A DNA stretch of 64,000 bases from the NCBI RefSeq assembly GCF_900166595.1, contig NZ_LT745763.1, forward strand, positions 917,599-981,598, given 5' to 3'. Position numbers and translations under genes: made by a program. How positions within the stretch are numbered: the first letter of the stretch is position 1; each line of letters starts with the position of its first letter. Positions 46,451-55,856 of this stretch are shown piece by piece. Source of the stretch: Virgibacillus dokdonensis. GTDB taxonomy: Bacteria > Bacillota > Bacilli > Bacillales > Amphibacillaceae. The notes beneath the pieces are model-generated. The model saw only the letters and a program-made list of their open reading frames with translations. It was not told where the DNA came from and searched no databases.

Positions 46451-46669
46451 ATGGAGGAGTTTTCAACGGAAAGTATAAAAAATCAATCTATGATTACAGC
46501 AGCAGATTATTCTGTAAAGCTTAGTTAGGATTTTATAACATTTTTGAACTATGTAGCTAGTAAAGATATGAAATTAACGAAAGAGCGTGGGTATATTACT
46601 AGAAAAGACTTATAAGCTATTTATGCACAACTCTCGCTGCATATACCAGCTATCTCGATATTAAGATAA
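46451..46669 (+). pseudogene. Relic with N-terminal part of a larger protein
   Basis: After gtttattctataaaat an ATG opens MEEFSTESIKNQSMITAADY. A TAG interrupts near 46527. The same frame then reads DFITFLNYVASKDMKLTKER, then GYITRKDL, followed by TAA. The pattern KLTKxxGYITRKDL resembles the start of plasmid pRiA4b ORF-3-like proteins, but that is a weak call. The remainder up to 46988 holds no gene. Confidence 0.4.
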
Positions 46670-46988
46670 TATCCCTTGTTTTCATCTATTTTATTATGCT
46701 AAAAGAATGAAGAAGGAGTGGGAAATTTATCATAAAATGAATGACAGATTGAATTTTAGATTGGTTCGTTTTCACTTTCCTTGGAAAACGGTTCTCCTCT
46801 TTTCTGCATGAGAATAGTTACAAAAGCCTATAATGGTGCTCGTGTATCTTTAATGAAATGAGGATTTTATACTAAGTTCGTCAACGTCCTGTGGTCAAGG
46901 TAGAAGTTAGTATAACCTGTAAGGGCTGCTACTCGAAACTTCACCGCTTCAAACTTCTCGATCTATCTTACGACTTATTAACAGGCAT

Positions 46989-47900
46989 TTATAACATGAG
47001 TTCGGTTTTAAATACTTCTACGGCATTTCCAGCAATTTTTACTTTAATGGGGTTATTATCTTCTATATAAACTTGTACTTCAATAATACCGGGTCTCCCC
47101 ATAGCTTCTCCTTGTTTAGCTTTAAACGTAAATAATGAATTATTATGCTGCACTAAATTATGATGAACAAGGTATGCCCCTAAAGGCCCGTTAGCATTAC
47201 CAGTTACAGGGTCTTCTTTTATGCCTATTGCAGGAGCAAACATGCGCCCATGTATTAAAGCATCACTGTCATCTGTAGCTGTTGTAAAAACATAATATCC
47301 ATTACAATGAACAGTTTTACTTAGTTTGGAAAGGGCAGTATAGTCTGGTTTTATACCATTTAAAGTGATAATATCTTTTACGCCAATCATAACTTTGGAG
47401 TGTCCTGTTGATACGATCTGTATATCACACCCCTCTAATAAATCATCGGAATGTAAGTTTAATGCTGTTAATAAATCATTTTTATTTTCCCCTTCTATTA
47501 TATCCCTAAATTCAATTTCACCCTGGGTCATAACAATTTTATAGTCTTCTTTTTCTTTTATTATATCGACAGGAAGTATTCCAGCACCTGTTTTATGATA
47601 CACTGTTGAACTCCCTAAATGTTTTTCATTAGCTCTTGCATAATGAGCTGCAATTGTAGCATGGCCACAGATGGGGACCTCATGTGTTGGTGTGAAAAAA
47701 CGGACATGTACATCATAATTAGAATTATTTGCAGGAAAGATAAACGCAGTCTCTGAATTGTTAAGCTCTTTAGCTATCTTTTGCATTTGATCTGTTGTCA
47801 ACCCATTCGCATTTGTTATAACACCGGCTGGGTTTCCTGTAAACTTTTGCTGTGTAAACGAGTCAATTTGATATAGTTTATATTTTCTTTGCATACGCAT
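46989..47900 (-). CDS. PhzF-family isomerase-like protein
   Basis: A 303-residue PhzF/YddE-like protein with the two-lobed diaminopimelate-epimerase fold. Signatures are SFTQQKFTGNPAGVI, the catalytic Glu in NNSETAFIF, EVPICGHATIAAHY, and IKEDPVTGNANGPLGAYL in the second lobe. PhzF itself isomerises a phenazine precursor; most Bacillus members have unknown substrates. No phenazine genes lie nearby. ATG 47900 and ATG 47894 are both possible behind aaaggaag. Confidence 0.85.
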   Translation of the reverse strand: MRMQRKYKLYQIDSFTQQKFTGNPAGVITNANGLTTDQMQKIAKELNNSETAFIFPANNSNYDVHVRFFTPTHEVPICGHATIAAHYARANEKHLGSSTVYHKTGAGILPVDIIKEKEDYKIVMTQGEIEFRDIIEGENKNDLLTALNLHSDDLLEGCDIQIVSTGHSKVMIGVKDIITLNGIKPDYTALSKLSKTVHCNGYYVFTTATDDSDALIHGRMFAPAIGIKEDPVTGNANGPLGAYLVHHNLVQHNNSLFTFKAKQGEAMGRPGIIEVQVYIEDNNPIKVKIAGNAVEVFKTELML

Positions 47901-48386
47901 AACTTCCTTTCATTTTCACTTTATTCACAAAAATGTCTGTAGGTACTTCACTGATTTTTATATTATTAAGGATTTATGGTGCTAAGTCAACTGCTGAGTT
48001 GGAAAAGCAACACGTACCTATTTTGTATATTGCCTACTTTTATGCTCAAAGACGCGTCACTTGTAATAGAAGAAACCATGTGCAAAACGAGTACATAAGG
48101 ATGAATGTTTTCACCTCAATGGTTTCTCTAGAATCCTTCTATATATGATAGAGCTATGCTAGAAAGTATGTCAAACAAATCACTTAAGAGAAATTTATAT
48201 ATGTTCTACTAAAAAACGTTATTCCTTAACTCTGCTAATTACTTATTGATGAAACAATGGTATTGTGGTAAATTAAGTTCTAACTAAGTTATGGTAAGAT
48301 GATTTGAGGTTGGTCGATTCTATTATAATATTGATGCAATGAACAATTAATAAGTGGAAATATGAAAATGCGGAGGAGTGTCGAGC
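47901..48386. other. Intergenic stretch without a supported gene
   Basis: A plus-strand frame at 47933-48148 has no ribosome binding site, no domain and overlaps the promoter side of the PhzF gene, so I do not call it. The rest is AT-rich and featureless apart from the ribosome binding site cggaggag before the next gene. Confidence 0.4.
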
Positions 48387-49187
48387 ATGCTCGATAACGT
48401 CATTATTAAACAACTAACATCTCTAGAAGAATTATATGAAATGCAAACATTGGAAAAATCCGTATGGAGTATTACGCCAACTCCAATCCCTCAAACGTAT
48501 ACAACTTTAAATCATGGTGGTATTTTACTTGGTGCATATAAGGAAAAACAAATGGTTGGTTTTATTTACAGTTTTCCAGGGTTTGATGGGAAGGACAATT
48601 ATCTTTGCTCGCATATGCTCGGAATTTTACCTGCGTATCGAAAATCAGGATTGGGAGTAAAAATGAAGCTTCGCCAAGCTGAAATTGCTAAGGAACATGG
48701 CTATACGATGATGACGTGGACGTTTGACCCTTTAGAAAGTGTCAATGCTTATTTGAACCTTCATAAACTTGGTGCTAGAGGTATGAAATATAAAGAAAAT
48801 CATTATGGAGATATTGGTGGCAAGTTAAACCACGGATTACCAACAGATCGTATTCAAGTAGAATGGCATTTTAATGAACAACGAGCTACTTGTACCCCAT
48901 CTCTCAAAGAAGAATACGTACTTCTGCAATCTTCACAAGATGCTGAACCGCTTGTGACGCAGCCTTTGTCCCAAATTGAAAAAAGTAGAAAGCGTGGTTA
49001 CTTTGTTGCTGTACCAGTAAATTTTCAAACTCTGAAACAAAAAGACTACCCACTTGCTTTAAAGTGGCGCTTACAATCGAGAAAGGTTTTTCAAACCTTG
49101 TTTGCAGATGGCTTTGTAGCAAAAGATTTGCTTCGTTTTAATGACACTATCAACTATTATTACTTTGCGAAAGGTGGAGCGCTATAA
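48387..49187 (+). CDS. GNAT-like acetyltransferase (COG3375 type)
   Basis: A 266-residue protein whose N-terminal half is a GNAT domain: LLGAYKEKQMVGFIYSFPGF, then LGILPAYRKSGLGVKMKLRQ (acetyl-CoA loop RKSGLG), then MTWTFDPLESVNAYLNLHKL. The stretch LNHGLPTDRIQVEW is characteristic of the COG3375 predicted acetyltransferases. The substrate is unknown. ATG 48387 is chosen because cggaggag lies 8 nt upstream; the in-frame GTG 48378 overlaps that site. It has no obvious operon partner. Confidence 0.8.
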   Translation: MLDNVIIKQLTSLEELYEMQTLEKSVWSITPTPIPQTYTTLNHGGILLGAYKEKQMVGFIYSFPGFDGKDNYLCSHMLGILPAYRKSGLGVKMKLRQAEIAKEHGYTMMTWTFDPLESVNAYLNLHKLGARGMKYKENHYGDIGGKLNHGLPTDRIQVEWHFNEQRATCTPSLKEEYVLLQSSQDAEPLVTQPLSQIEKSRKRGYFVAVPVNFQTLKQKDYPLALKWRLQSRKVFQTLFADGFVAKDLLRFNDTINYYYFAKGGAL

Positions 49188-49400
49188 GACGATGAAGTGT
49201 CATTCTATTTGAGTTAGATTTACTCGAATGTTTATTTTAAACTGATGTAGGAAGGCTTGGTGTGGTAGTTATTTCTTAATGGGGTCTAATATGATATAAG
49301 CATGCTTCATATTGAGAAAACTTTTATTGGTATAAACAAGTGATAGAAACAAATGGAGAAGTATTGAGAGGTGAACAAAAATAATCGTTACTAGCTTTGC

Positions 49401-49429
49401 TTGACGAAGTCTCTATTTTTTGTCATAAT
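49401..49429 (+). promoter_or_regulatory. Sigma-A promoter of the codBA leader
   Basis: TTGACG, 17-bp spacer, CATAAT. It lies about 30 bp upstream of the PyrR-binding element, the distance expected for a transcribed attenuator leader. Confidence 0.65.
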
Positions 49430-49459
49430 AAAGCTAATCAAATATGGTACCTTTAATTC

Positions 49460-49598
49460 AGTCCTGTGAGGCTGACAAGGAAAGCGGATCTGTTGATAGA
49501 GTTATGAACAAGTGGCAATACAACTCCTTTATGGGACAGCTTGTATTAAACCTATTAACGGAAAAGGCTTCTTGTCACATTGACAGGGAGCCTTTTTT
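49460..49598 (+). promoter_or_regulatory. PyrR-type pyrimidine attenuator
   Basis: agtcctgtgaggct (49460-49473) matches the PyrR-binding loop consensus ARUCCNGNGAGGYU. The following gacaag (49474-49479) can pair with cttgtc (49571-49576) to form an antiterminator. The competing terminator is aaaaggct/agcctttttt (49561-49598). By analogy with Bacillus pyr leaders, UMP-bound PyrR would favour termination and lower codBA expression when pyrimidines are plentiful. The long upstream reading of the codB frame is only this leader. Confidence 0.8.
49561..49598 (+). terminator. Attenuation terminator upstream of codB
   Basis: aaaaggcttcttgtc pairs with gacagggagcctttt through a short loop and is followed by Ts. 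It is the off-state structure of the PyrR leader. Confidence 0.8.
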
Positions 49599-49641
49599 CA
49601 GTTCCTTTCTGTTCTTGGTACCAAACCAGGAGGAAAAGAGA

Positions 49642-50910
49642 ATGAAAAACATCGACACAGAATTTTCACTAACAGCAGTACCTTCATCTTATCGCAATGG
49701 TTTTTGGAAAACACTTGTTGTTATGTTAGGACTTACTTTTTTCTCGGCAAGCATGTGGTCTGGTGGAGAATTAGGTCAAGGTCTTTCTTTCATACAGTTT
49801 ATGGCAATTGTTCTTGCTGGGAATCTTATTCTTGGAGCATATACTGGGTTACTAGCTTATATGGCAGCAAAAACAGGCTTATCTACACATCTGCTTGCTC
49901 GGTATGCCTTTGGGGAGAAAGGATCTTATCTTGCTTCTTTTTTATTAGCCTTTACACAAATTGGTTGGTTCGGTGTTGGAACAGCGATGTTTGCCATACC
50001 TGTACAAAAAGTTACAGGAATTGATATCTATATTCTTATTGGTATTGCGGGTATCTTGATGACTTTTACCGCTTTTTTCGGCATGAAGGCTTTGGCTATT
50101 ATTAGCTTTATTGCGGTACCGCTAATCGCTCTTCTCGGAGGAACTTCCGTATTAAAAGCAACAGAAAGTTTAGGTGGAGTACAAGGTTTATTGCAATACG
50201 AACCAGCTGAAACGATGAGTTTGGCCGTCGCACTTACGATCTGCATTGGTTCTTTTATAAGCGCAGGAACTTTAACACCTGATTTCACAAGATTTGCTCG
50301 AAAAAAACGTTCGGCAGTAGTTGCTACTGTGGTTGCTTTTTTCATCGGGAACACATTCATGTTTTTATTTGGAGCTGTAGGTTCTGTGGCAACGGGGCAA
50401 GCAGATATTTCTGAAGTTATGTTTATGCAAAATCTTATTTTACCTGCCATTATTGTTTTAGGGTTAAATATATGGACAACGAATGATAATGCCTTGTATG
50501 CATCAGGGCTTGGACTTTCTAACATTACGAAAATAGCAAAGCATAAAATTGTCATTTTTAATGGGATTATTGGTACATTAGGGGCCATGTGGTTATACAA
50601 CAATTTTGTTGGCTTCTTAACGATTCTCGGTTCTGCTTTACCACCAATTGGAGCCATTTTATTAGCTGATTTTTTCATTCTTCGCCGCGGCCATTATCGA
50701 GCTTTCCATGAAATGACATTTACCGCTATCAATTGGATTGCCCTTTTTGCTTGGGGAACAGGAATTGCTGCAGCAACTTTATTACCAGGTATCCCACCAA
50801 TTAATGCGTTAATAGGTGCTGCAGTTACCCATGTTGTTGTTACGAAGCTTGTTGCTAGTGCAAAGGAAAAAGAAGTTATTCTAACCAATACAGAAAAGGT
50901 GGGGCAGTAA
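49642..50910 (+). CDS. codB: Cytosine permease
   Basis: A 422-residue NCS1-family transporter with about 12 membrane segments. Typical stretches are [20 protein letters not shown] at the N terminus, [46 protein letters not shown] and [20 protein letters not shown]. It should import cytosine by cation symport for the deaminase encoded 2 bp downstream. A frame open back to 49444 runs through the attenuator; I start at ATG 49642 behind caggaggaaa. A TPP-regulated paralogue (CytX) imports a thiamin precursor, but here the pyrimidine leader and codA partner argue for cytosine. Confidence 0.9.
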   Translation: MKNIDTEFSLTAVPSSYRNGFWKTLVVMLGLTFFSASMWSGGELGQGLSFIQFMAIVLAGNLILGAYTGLLAYMAAKTGLSTHLLARYAFGEKGSYLASFLLAFTQIGWFGVGTAMFAIPVQKVTGIDIYILIGIAGILMTFTAFFGMKALAIISFIAVPLIALLGGTSVLKATESLGGVQGLLQYEPAETMSLAVALTICIGSFISAGTLTPDFTRFARKKRSAVVATVVAFFIGNTFMFLFGAVGSVATGQADISEVMFMQNLILPAIIVLGLNIWTTNDNALYASGLGLSNITKIAKHKIVIFNGIIGTLGAMWLYNNFVGFLTILGSALPPIGAILLADFFILRRGHYRAFHEMTFTAINWIALFAWGTGIAAATLLPGIPPINALIGAAVTHVVVTKLVASAKEKEVILTNTEKVGQ

Positions 50911-50912
50911 AA

Positions 50913-52181
50913 GTGATTATAAAAAATGCTAGATTACGCAATACATCTGGGTTATGGGATATTACTGTGACAGAAAAAAAAATTACATCTATTTCCCCTG
51001 CTAATCAGCAACAGCAGGTAGGAGAAATACTCGATGTCGCTGGCTCTTTAGTATTACCTCCATTTATCGAGCCTCATATTCATCTTGATACAACATTAAC
51101 TGCAGGAGAGCCAAAATGGAATGAGAGTGGCACGTTATTTGAAGGCATTCAACGTTGGTCAGAGAGGAAGCAATCGTTAACGTATGAAGATGTGAAAGAT
51201 AGAGCTACGCAAGCTTTGAAATGGCAAATTGCCCAAGGTATTCAGCATGTTCGCACCCATGTCGATGTAACTGATCCAAAGCTAACAGCACTACGAGCAT
51301 TGCTAGAATTGAAGGAAGAAATGGCGGATTTTGTGAGCTTGCAACTTGTCGCTTTCCCACAAGAAGGTATTTTATCCTATCCGAAAGGGAAAGAATTGTT
51401 GGAAGAAGCTTTGAAGTTAGGTGCAGATGTAGTCGGAGGGATTCCGCATTTTGAATTCACTAGGGAATATGGTGTGGAGTCGTTAAAAATTGCCTTCGAT
51501 CTTGCAGAAAAATATGAACGGTTGATGGACATTCATTGTGATGAAATTGATGATGAGCAATCTCGATTTGTGGAAGTAGTGGCGAAAGAAGCCTATGAGC
51601 GAGGGCTAGGGTCCAGAGTAACTGCCAGTCATACAACAGCAATGGGATCTTATAATGATGCGTATGCTTATAAATTATTTCGTTTGTTAGAGATGTCGGA
51701 GATCAACTTTGTATCCAATCCACTTGTTAATATCCATTTGCAAGGGCGGTTTGACTCTTACCCAAAACGGCGTGGTTTAACTAGAGTGGAGGAGTTACTA
51801 GAAGCGGGTATGAACGTATGTTTCGGTCATGATGATATCTTTGATCCTTGGTATCCGCTTGGCACAGGAAACATGCTTCAAGTACTTCATATGGGGATAC
51901 ACGTCGCTCAATTATTAGGGTACGAGCAAATTGTAGATTCAATGAACCTCATTACAACAAACAGTGCTAAAGCAATGAGTCTTGAACAAGCGTATGGAAT
52001 AGAAGTCGGAAAACCAGCTAACTTCATCGTTTTGGATGCAGAGAGTACGTATGAAGCGATTCGGAAACAAGCTATTGTCATGTATTCCATTCGCAATGGG
52101 AAGGTTATAGCAAAAACGAAGCCAAGTGAAACAACGATACAAGTAGGAACTGAGGAATATGTGGATTTTACTAGAAAATAA
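50913..52181 (+). CDS. codA: Cytosine deaminase
   Basis: A 422-residue amidohydrolase like E. coli CodA. Metal and active-site motifs are [28 protein letters not shown] (His and the catalytic Glu), TASHTTAM and [15 protein letters not shown], with [20 protein letters not shown] closing the barrel. It deaminates cytosine to uracil and ammonia in the cytoplasm, feeding pyrimidine salvage. It starts at GTG 50913 after ggtgggg, 2 bp behind codB, so the pair is one PyrR-attenuated operon, closed by a strong terminator. Confidence 0.93.
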   Translation: MIIKNARLRNTSGLWDITVTEKKITSISPANQQQQVGEILDVAGSLVLPPFIEPHIHLDTTLTAGEPKWNESGTLFEGIQRWSERKQSLTYEDVKDRATQALKWQIAQGIQHVRTHVDVTDPKLTALRALLELKEEMADFVSLQLVAFPQEGILSYPKGKELLEEALKLGADVVGGIPHFEFTREYGVESLKIAFDLAEKYERLMDIHCDEIDDEQSRFVEVVAKEAYERGLGSRVTASHTTAMGSYNDAYAYKLFRLLEMSEINFVSNPLVNIHLQGRFDSYPKRRGLTRVEELLEAGMNVCFGHDDIFDPWYPLGTGNMLQVLHMGIHVAQLLGYEQIVDSMNLITTNSAKAMSLEQAYGIEVGKPANFIVLDAESTYEAIRKQAIVMYSIRNGKVIAKTKPSETTIQVGTEEYVDFTRK

Positions 52182-52196
52182 ACAAGATGAAATGGA

Positions 52197-52228
52197 AAAG
52201 CCTGCTGGACGAATCCAGCAGGCTTTTT
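52197..52228 (+). terminator. Rho-independent terminator after codA
   Basis: aaagcctgctgga pairs perfectly with tccagcaggcttt around a 4-nt loop, with a T-run. It separates codBA from the TPP-riboswitch unit. Confidence 0.92.
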
Positions 52229-52251
52229 AAATGCGCATTGCTATAAAAACC

Positions 52252-52281
52252 TTGACACTTGCACGTGCCAACCGATATATT
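52252..52281 (+). promoter_or_regulatory. Promoter of the first TPP leader
   Basis: TTGACA, 18-bp spacer, TATATT, ending about 30 bp before the riboswitch. It lies just after the codA terminator, so the riboswitch unit is independently transcribed. Confidence 0.6.
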
Positions 52282-52311
52282 ATCTATACAATTAAAAATG
52301 AAAATAGTTCA

Positions 52312-52403
52312 CTAGGGGTGCCGCATTTGTGGCTGAGATCAACGTGTGACGTTGGGACTCTTGGAACCTGATCTGGCGTTATAAACCAGCGGAGGGAAGT
52401 GGC
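52312..52403 (+). promoter_or_regulatory. TPP riboswitch (THI element) 1
   Basis: All hallmarks are present: ctaggggtgc, ggctgagatc (pyrimidine sensor helix), gggactc and aacctgatctgg, then accagcggagggaagtggc. The 3' strand gaagtggc can pair with gtcactt of the terminator at 52458-52498, giving a standard switch in which TPP frees the terminator and lowers downstream expression. The next gene on the strand is a PTS IIC component, not a thiamin gene. Confidence 0.93.
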
Positions 52404-52457
52404 AGAAACTTTGATTCTAATATGGATTGGAGCAAATTGATTAGCTTAGAATTCGAA

Positions 52458-52498
52458 TGCGATGTCACTTTTCCTCAGGGAAAAAAGTGGCATTTTTT
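52458..52498 (+). terminator. TPP riboswitch expression-platform terminator
   Basis: atgtcacttttcc pairs with gaaaaaagtggcat across a short loop and ends in T6. It overlaps the strand that can pair with the riboswitch 3' end. Confidence 0.88.
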
Positions 52499-52751
52499 AT
52501 GCACAAAAATTTTAGGCTTTAAAGTCTAAGCAAAATGTAATCCTTTCGCTATGGAAATTTGTGGATAACTAAGCTTTCTATTCATGAAATCGTCTTAGCT
52601 CATATTGAGCAAAACTCGTCATCTCATAAAATTCACTTTTACCATTGGTAGAATGCTACTGTTATGGAATTCAGCTAGGTGAAAAGTTACGATGTTAATA
52701 CGTTATCGATGTCGTACATGCAATGAGATATTGGTATGAGGGGGAGAAACA

Positions 52752-54101
52752 ATGTCTGTTTTACAGTGGTTTGTTGACTTGGGAGCTAGTGTTATGCTCC
52801 CATTTGTAATTTTTATTTTTGCATGGATTTTGCGCACAAAGGTGAGCAAAGCTGTTCGCTCTGGGTTAATCGTTGGTATTGGTTTTATTGGTATTAATCT
52901 TGTTATCGGTCTATTAGGTGACAGCTTAGGGCCTGCAATTGAAGCTATGGTTGACAAATATGGTTTAGAGCTCACCATTATTGATGTTGGTTGGCCAGCA
53001 GCTGCAGCTATATCATATGGAACCGTTCTAGGAAGTTTGACGATTCCGATAGGTATTGCTATCAATTTACTTTTATTATCGATCGGATTTACTCGGACAC
53101 TAAATATTGATATATGGAATTTTTGGCATACTTCTTTTACAGCCTCATTAGTTTTGGCGTTGACCAATCATTTCGCTATGGCTGTTGGAGTAATGATTGT
53201 TCATCATATAGTATTGCTTTTGCTTGGTGACTGGATTCAGAAGGATATCCAATCCTACTATGGATTTAAACAGATTACTTTCCCGCATGGGGCTTCTGCT
53301 CCATCTTATATCGTAGCCAAACCTTTAAATTACGTATTTGATCGGATTCCTAAATTTAATAAGCTACAGGCAAATCAAGCTTCCATTCAAAAACATCTGG
53401 GTGTGTTTGGTGATAAGACAGTAATGGGGGTGGTCATCGGTTTATTTATTGGTGTACTGGCAGGATATGACCTTAAAAATACGTTAATTTTAGCAATGCA
53501 GACAGGGGCAGTGCTTGTCTTATTACCACGTATGGTTGCTTTATTAATGGAAGGACTTGCACCTGTTTCAGAAGCCGCTGGAAATTATATGAAGCAACGT
53601 TTTCCAGAGAGGAATTTATATATTGGAATGGATAGTGCTTTAGCGGTGGGGCATCCAGCCGTTTTATCAGCTTCTTTGTTATTAGTGCCCATCACTCTGT
53701 TTTTAGCCGTGATATTACCAGGTAATAAAGTGTTACCTTTTACAGACTTAGCGACGATTCCTTTTCTTATCGCTTTAATGGTACCTGTTTTTAAAGGTAA
53801 TATAATTCGGACAGTTATTGGTGGAGCTTTTTATATTGGCATTGGTCTTTATATTGCAACTTGGGTAGCTCCTTTAGTAACAACGACAGCAATGAGTGCC
53901 GGTTTTAATATGGGAAATTATGGGGCGATTTCTTCGCTTGTAGATGGTGCAGTGTGGACAACTTTTCCTTTCATTTGGCTAACAGGAAGGATGCATTGGT
54001 TTAGTTTTATAGTTTTTGGGTCATTTATAATGGGTTTATTCTTCTATGTTAACAGACGAAAGAGACGCAAACATAAAAATAATTCCTATTGGAGGAAATA
54101 A
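52752..54101 (+). CDS. Galactitol-type PTS EIIC component
   Basis: A 449-residue integral membrane protein of the EIIC-GAT family with roughly 10-12 hydrophobic segments. Typical pieces are LGASVMLPFVIFIFAWILRT, a large loop KQITFPHGASAPSYIVAKPL, VFGDKTVMGVVIGLFIGVLA and PERNLYIGMDSALAVGHPAV. Family members form the channel for phosphoenolpyruvate-dependent uptake of galactitol or similar polyols with IIB and IIA. The matching IIB gene follows directly, but no IIA or polyol dehydrogenase is nearby. The first recognisable control element upstream is a TPP riboswitch with terminator, 250 bp away. A weak TTGAGC-N16-TAAAAT promoter near 52605-52632 could bypass it. RBS gaggggga. Confidence 0.88.
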   Translation: MSVLQWFVDLGASVMLPFVIFIFAWILRTKVSKAVRSGLIVGIGFIGINLVIGLLGDSLGPAIEAMVDKYGLELTIIDVGWPAAAAISYGTVLGSLTIPIGIAINLLLLSIGFTRTLNIDIWNFWHTSFTASLVLALTNHFAMAVGVMIVHHIVLLLLGDWIQKDIQSYYGFKQITFPHGASAPSYIVAKPLNYVFDRIPKFNKLQANQASIQKHLGVFGDKTVMGVVIGLFIGVLAGYDLKNTLILAMQTGAVLVLLPRMVALLMEGLAPVSEAAGNYMKQRFPERNLYIGMDSALAVGHPAVLSASLLLVPITLFLAVILPGNKVLPFTDLATIPFLIALMVPVFKGNIIRTVIGGAFYIGIGLYIATWVAPLVTTTAMSAGFNMGNYGAISSLVDGAVWTTFPFIWLTGRMHWFSFIVFGSFIMGLFFYVNRRKRRKHKNNSYWRK

Positions 54102-54102
54102 A

Positions 54103-54387
54103 ATGATTAAAATACTCGTAATTTGTGGTACTGGGGTTGCAACTTCTACAATGGTGAAAGAAAAAATACGTGAATGGCTAGAAAAAGAAAAGCTGATACA
54201 TCAAGTATCGCTTTTTCAATCTAGTGTAGCAGAAGCAGTAAATCAATATGATATGTATGATTTTGTTATCTCAACGACTATTGTACCTGATGAAATGAAA
54301 GATTATGTGATTGACGGTACGCCATTCATATCGGGAATAGGGGTAGAGGAAATGTATCAAATAATTCGTGAAAAAGTATTTAGCTGA
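54103..54387 (+). CDS. Galactitol-type PTS EIIB component
   Basis: A 94-residue phosphocarrier. The N terminus MIKILVICGTGVATSTM holds the phospho-accepting Cys (C8) and P-loop-like CGTGVATS typical of PTS_IIB galactitol proteins. It takes phosphate from a IIA and passes it to the sugar bound to IIC. ATG 54103 lies one base after the IIC stop with attggagg upstream; the frame is open back to 54046 inside the IIC gene, which I reject. No IIA is encoded nearby. Confidence 0.88.
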   Translation: MIKILVICGTGVATSTMVKEKIREWLEKEKLIHQVSLFQSSVAEAVNQYDMYDFVISTTIVPDEMKDYVIDGTPFISGIGVEEMYQIIREKVFS

Positions 54388-54571
54388 GAATAGAAATAGA
54401 TATAATCTGCTGAATGATCGTACAGTTTATCGTACAAGCAGAACTACGGCTTACGTGATGAGAATGGGCTATCAGTCTTGTCTTTCTCAGGCTTTAAACA
54501 AACGATGCGGTTGGAAGGAAGTCTCATGTATTGAATACTCCCCTCCGAACATATATCATAGTTTGACGATA

Positions 54572-54614
54572 AAAAATTCCCACTACTATCATTATTGTAG
54601 AAGTGGGAATTTTG
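54572..54614 (+). terminator. Rho-independent terminator after PTS genes
   Basis: aaaattcccact pairs with agtgggaatttt, with additional pairing (acta/tgta region) inside. It is a strong terminator about 190 bp after the IIB gene; between them I see no gene. Confidence 0.85.
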
Positions 54615-54640
54615 TTGCTCCTATTACGCAAATAACTCTT

Positions 54641-54797
54641 TTACAAATTAGGAGCCTTACGATTTTTTGTCTTTTGTTCATAAGCGTAGCCAATTTGAAA
54701 TAGATCTTGTTCTAGAAAAGGTTTGCCGATAAAAGTAGCTCCAACTGGTTCACCGTTATCGTCGAATGAATGATAGAATTCTTGCAATTGAAATTTA
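54641..54797 (-). pseudogene. Amidase C-terminal relic
   Basis: On the minus strand an open piece ends FYHSFDDNGEPVGATFIGKP, then FLEQDLFQIGYAYEQKTKNR, then KAPNL, stop. This closely fits the C terminus of amidase-signature enzymes (GEPVGVTFIGKPFSE-type). The catalytic Ser-Ser-Lys region is absent and the frame has no start. It is a deletion remnant. 54798-55067 shows nothing further. Confidence 0.6.
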
Positions 54798-55067
54798 TTA
54801 TTGGTAGTTCGTTGTTAGGTTTTTTGGTAGCGCATTTCCTATTTAGAAGCGATCAAGAAGTTGGGGAGGAGCAAAGTGAAATCTATGCAGAATAAAAATG
54901 CTGAATTAAAATAATTATCATTCGTTTTTTGGCGATCTGTTTCTGATAGCGGGAAACTTAAGATGTGATTTATTATGACAACTTTGCACAAGGATGCAAC
55001 AGAGTATGCTACTTTCTGAATGAATTGCGGAAAAATGTATTATTGAACGAGGGATGGTAAATCATTT

Positions 55068-55101
55068 AGAGAGCCTAATATCATCCTATACTAGGCTCTC
55101 T
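55068..55101. terminator. Hairpin between amidase relic and SCO1 gene
   Basis: agagagccta and taggctctct pair around a 14-nt loop, just past the SCO1 stop on the minus strand. The U-run is poor, but the position fits a terminator for that gene. Confidence 0.6.
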
Positions 55102-55113
55102 CCCCTATCCATA

Positions 55114-55701
55114 TTATAAACCTAATTCTTTTAGATCATTAACCATGGTGTCGATACTATCAGCTTGTACACCGTTGTATTTTTTAAAGACTTCTCCTTC
55201 AGGGTTAACTAAGAAAAAGCTCGTACCATGTGTTACTTGATCGTTGCCTTCAGGAGGGGGAGCGACCATGCTCTTAAATGATTTGATAGAAAACTCTTTG
55301 ATCTTCTCAAAATCATAGCCTGTTAGAAAGGTCCAGTTATCTAAATTTGCTTGGTATTCTTTAGCGTATTCTTTTAATACGTCAGGTGTATCATATTCTG
55401 GATCGACACTGAAAGAGACAAATTGAATATCTATATTTTCTTCATTTGTCTTTTGTTGTAACTTTGCTAAATTAGATGTCATCGGTAAGCATACGGTTGT
55501 ACAATTTGTAAAAATAAAATCAGCAATCCAATAGTTCCCCTTCAAGTCCTCTAAGGAAAGTTCTTCGTTATCTTGCGTAGTATACGTAAAGTCCATTACT
55601 TCTTCTGACATATTTGGTTCAATCTTTTCTTCTGCTCCACCACAAGCTGTTAGAAAAGCAGCTAATACTAGTAAAGCAACCCCTATAAACTTTTTCATCA
55701 T
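55114..55701 (-). CDS. SCO1/SenC family copper-linked lipoprotein
   Basis: A 195-residue lipoprotein. The signal peptide ends in the lipobox LTAC with the lipidated Cys around residue 20. The thioredoxin-like domain has the copper-binding pair in FTNCTTVCLPM (CxxxC) and the distal His in VTHGTSFFLV. SCO1 proteins deliver copper to, or reduce, the CuA centre of cytochrome c oxidase on the outer membrane face. The start is ATG 55701 after ggaagg; a TTG one codon earlier is less likely. No oxidase gene lies nearby. Confidence 0.9.
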   Translation of the reverse strand: MMKKFIGVALLVLAAFLTACGGAEEKIEPNMSEEVMDFTYTTQDNEELSLEDLKGNYWIADFIFTNCTTVCLPMTSNLAKLQQKTNEENIDIQFVSFSVDPEYDTPDVLKEYAKEYQANLDNWTFLTGYDFEKIKEFSIKSFKSMVAPPPEGNDQVTHGTSFFLVNPEGEVFKKYNGVQADSIDTMVNDLKELGL

Positions 55702-55856
55702 CAACTTCCTTCCCGTCTTGTTACCCCCACGTATATTTGATGTTTAAAAGGTTATTTTAGAGCTTCAAATTCAAGTAATTTGTCTCTCCGTTCAAGAGTT
55801 GGAGGTCTGCTGAGCACGAGTGTAATTAGATGATAGCAGCACCTACATCCCCTGAT

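Noticed and set aside
46989..47900. PhzF-like gene as a biosynthetic-cluster member
   Set aside because: It lies beyond a terminator and several unrelated genes, on the other strand.
47933..48148. 71-residue plus-strand frame
   Set aside because: No ribosome binding site, odd composition, and it lies where the PhzF gene promoter should be.
49444..49641. N-terminal 66-residue extension of codB
   Set aside because: It covers the PyrR loop and the attenuation terminator; the RBS and family start are at 49642.
49642..50910. CytX (thiamin-precursor) assignment for the permease
   Set aside because: TPP riboswitches are close by, but this gene has a PyrR leader and is joined to cytosine deaminase.
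54368..54703. 111-residue plus-strand frame after the PTS IIB gene
   Set aside because: It runs through a strong terminator hairpin and an opposing amidase relic; composition is not protein-like.
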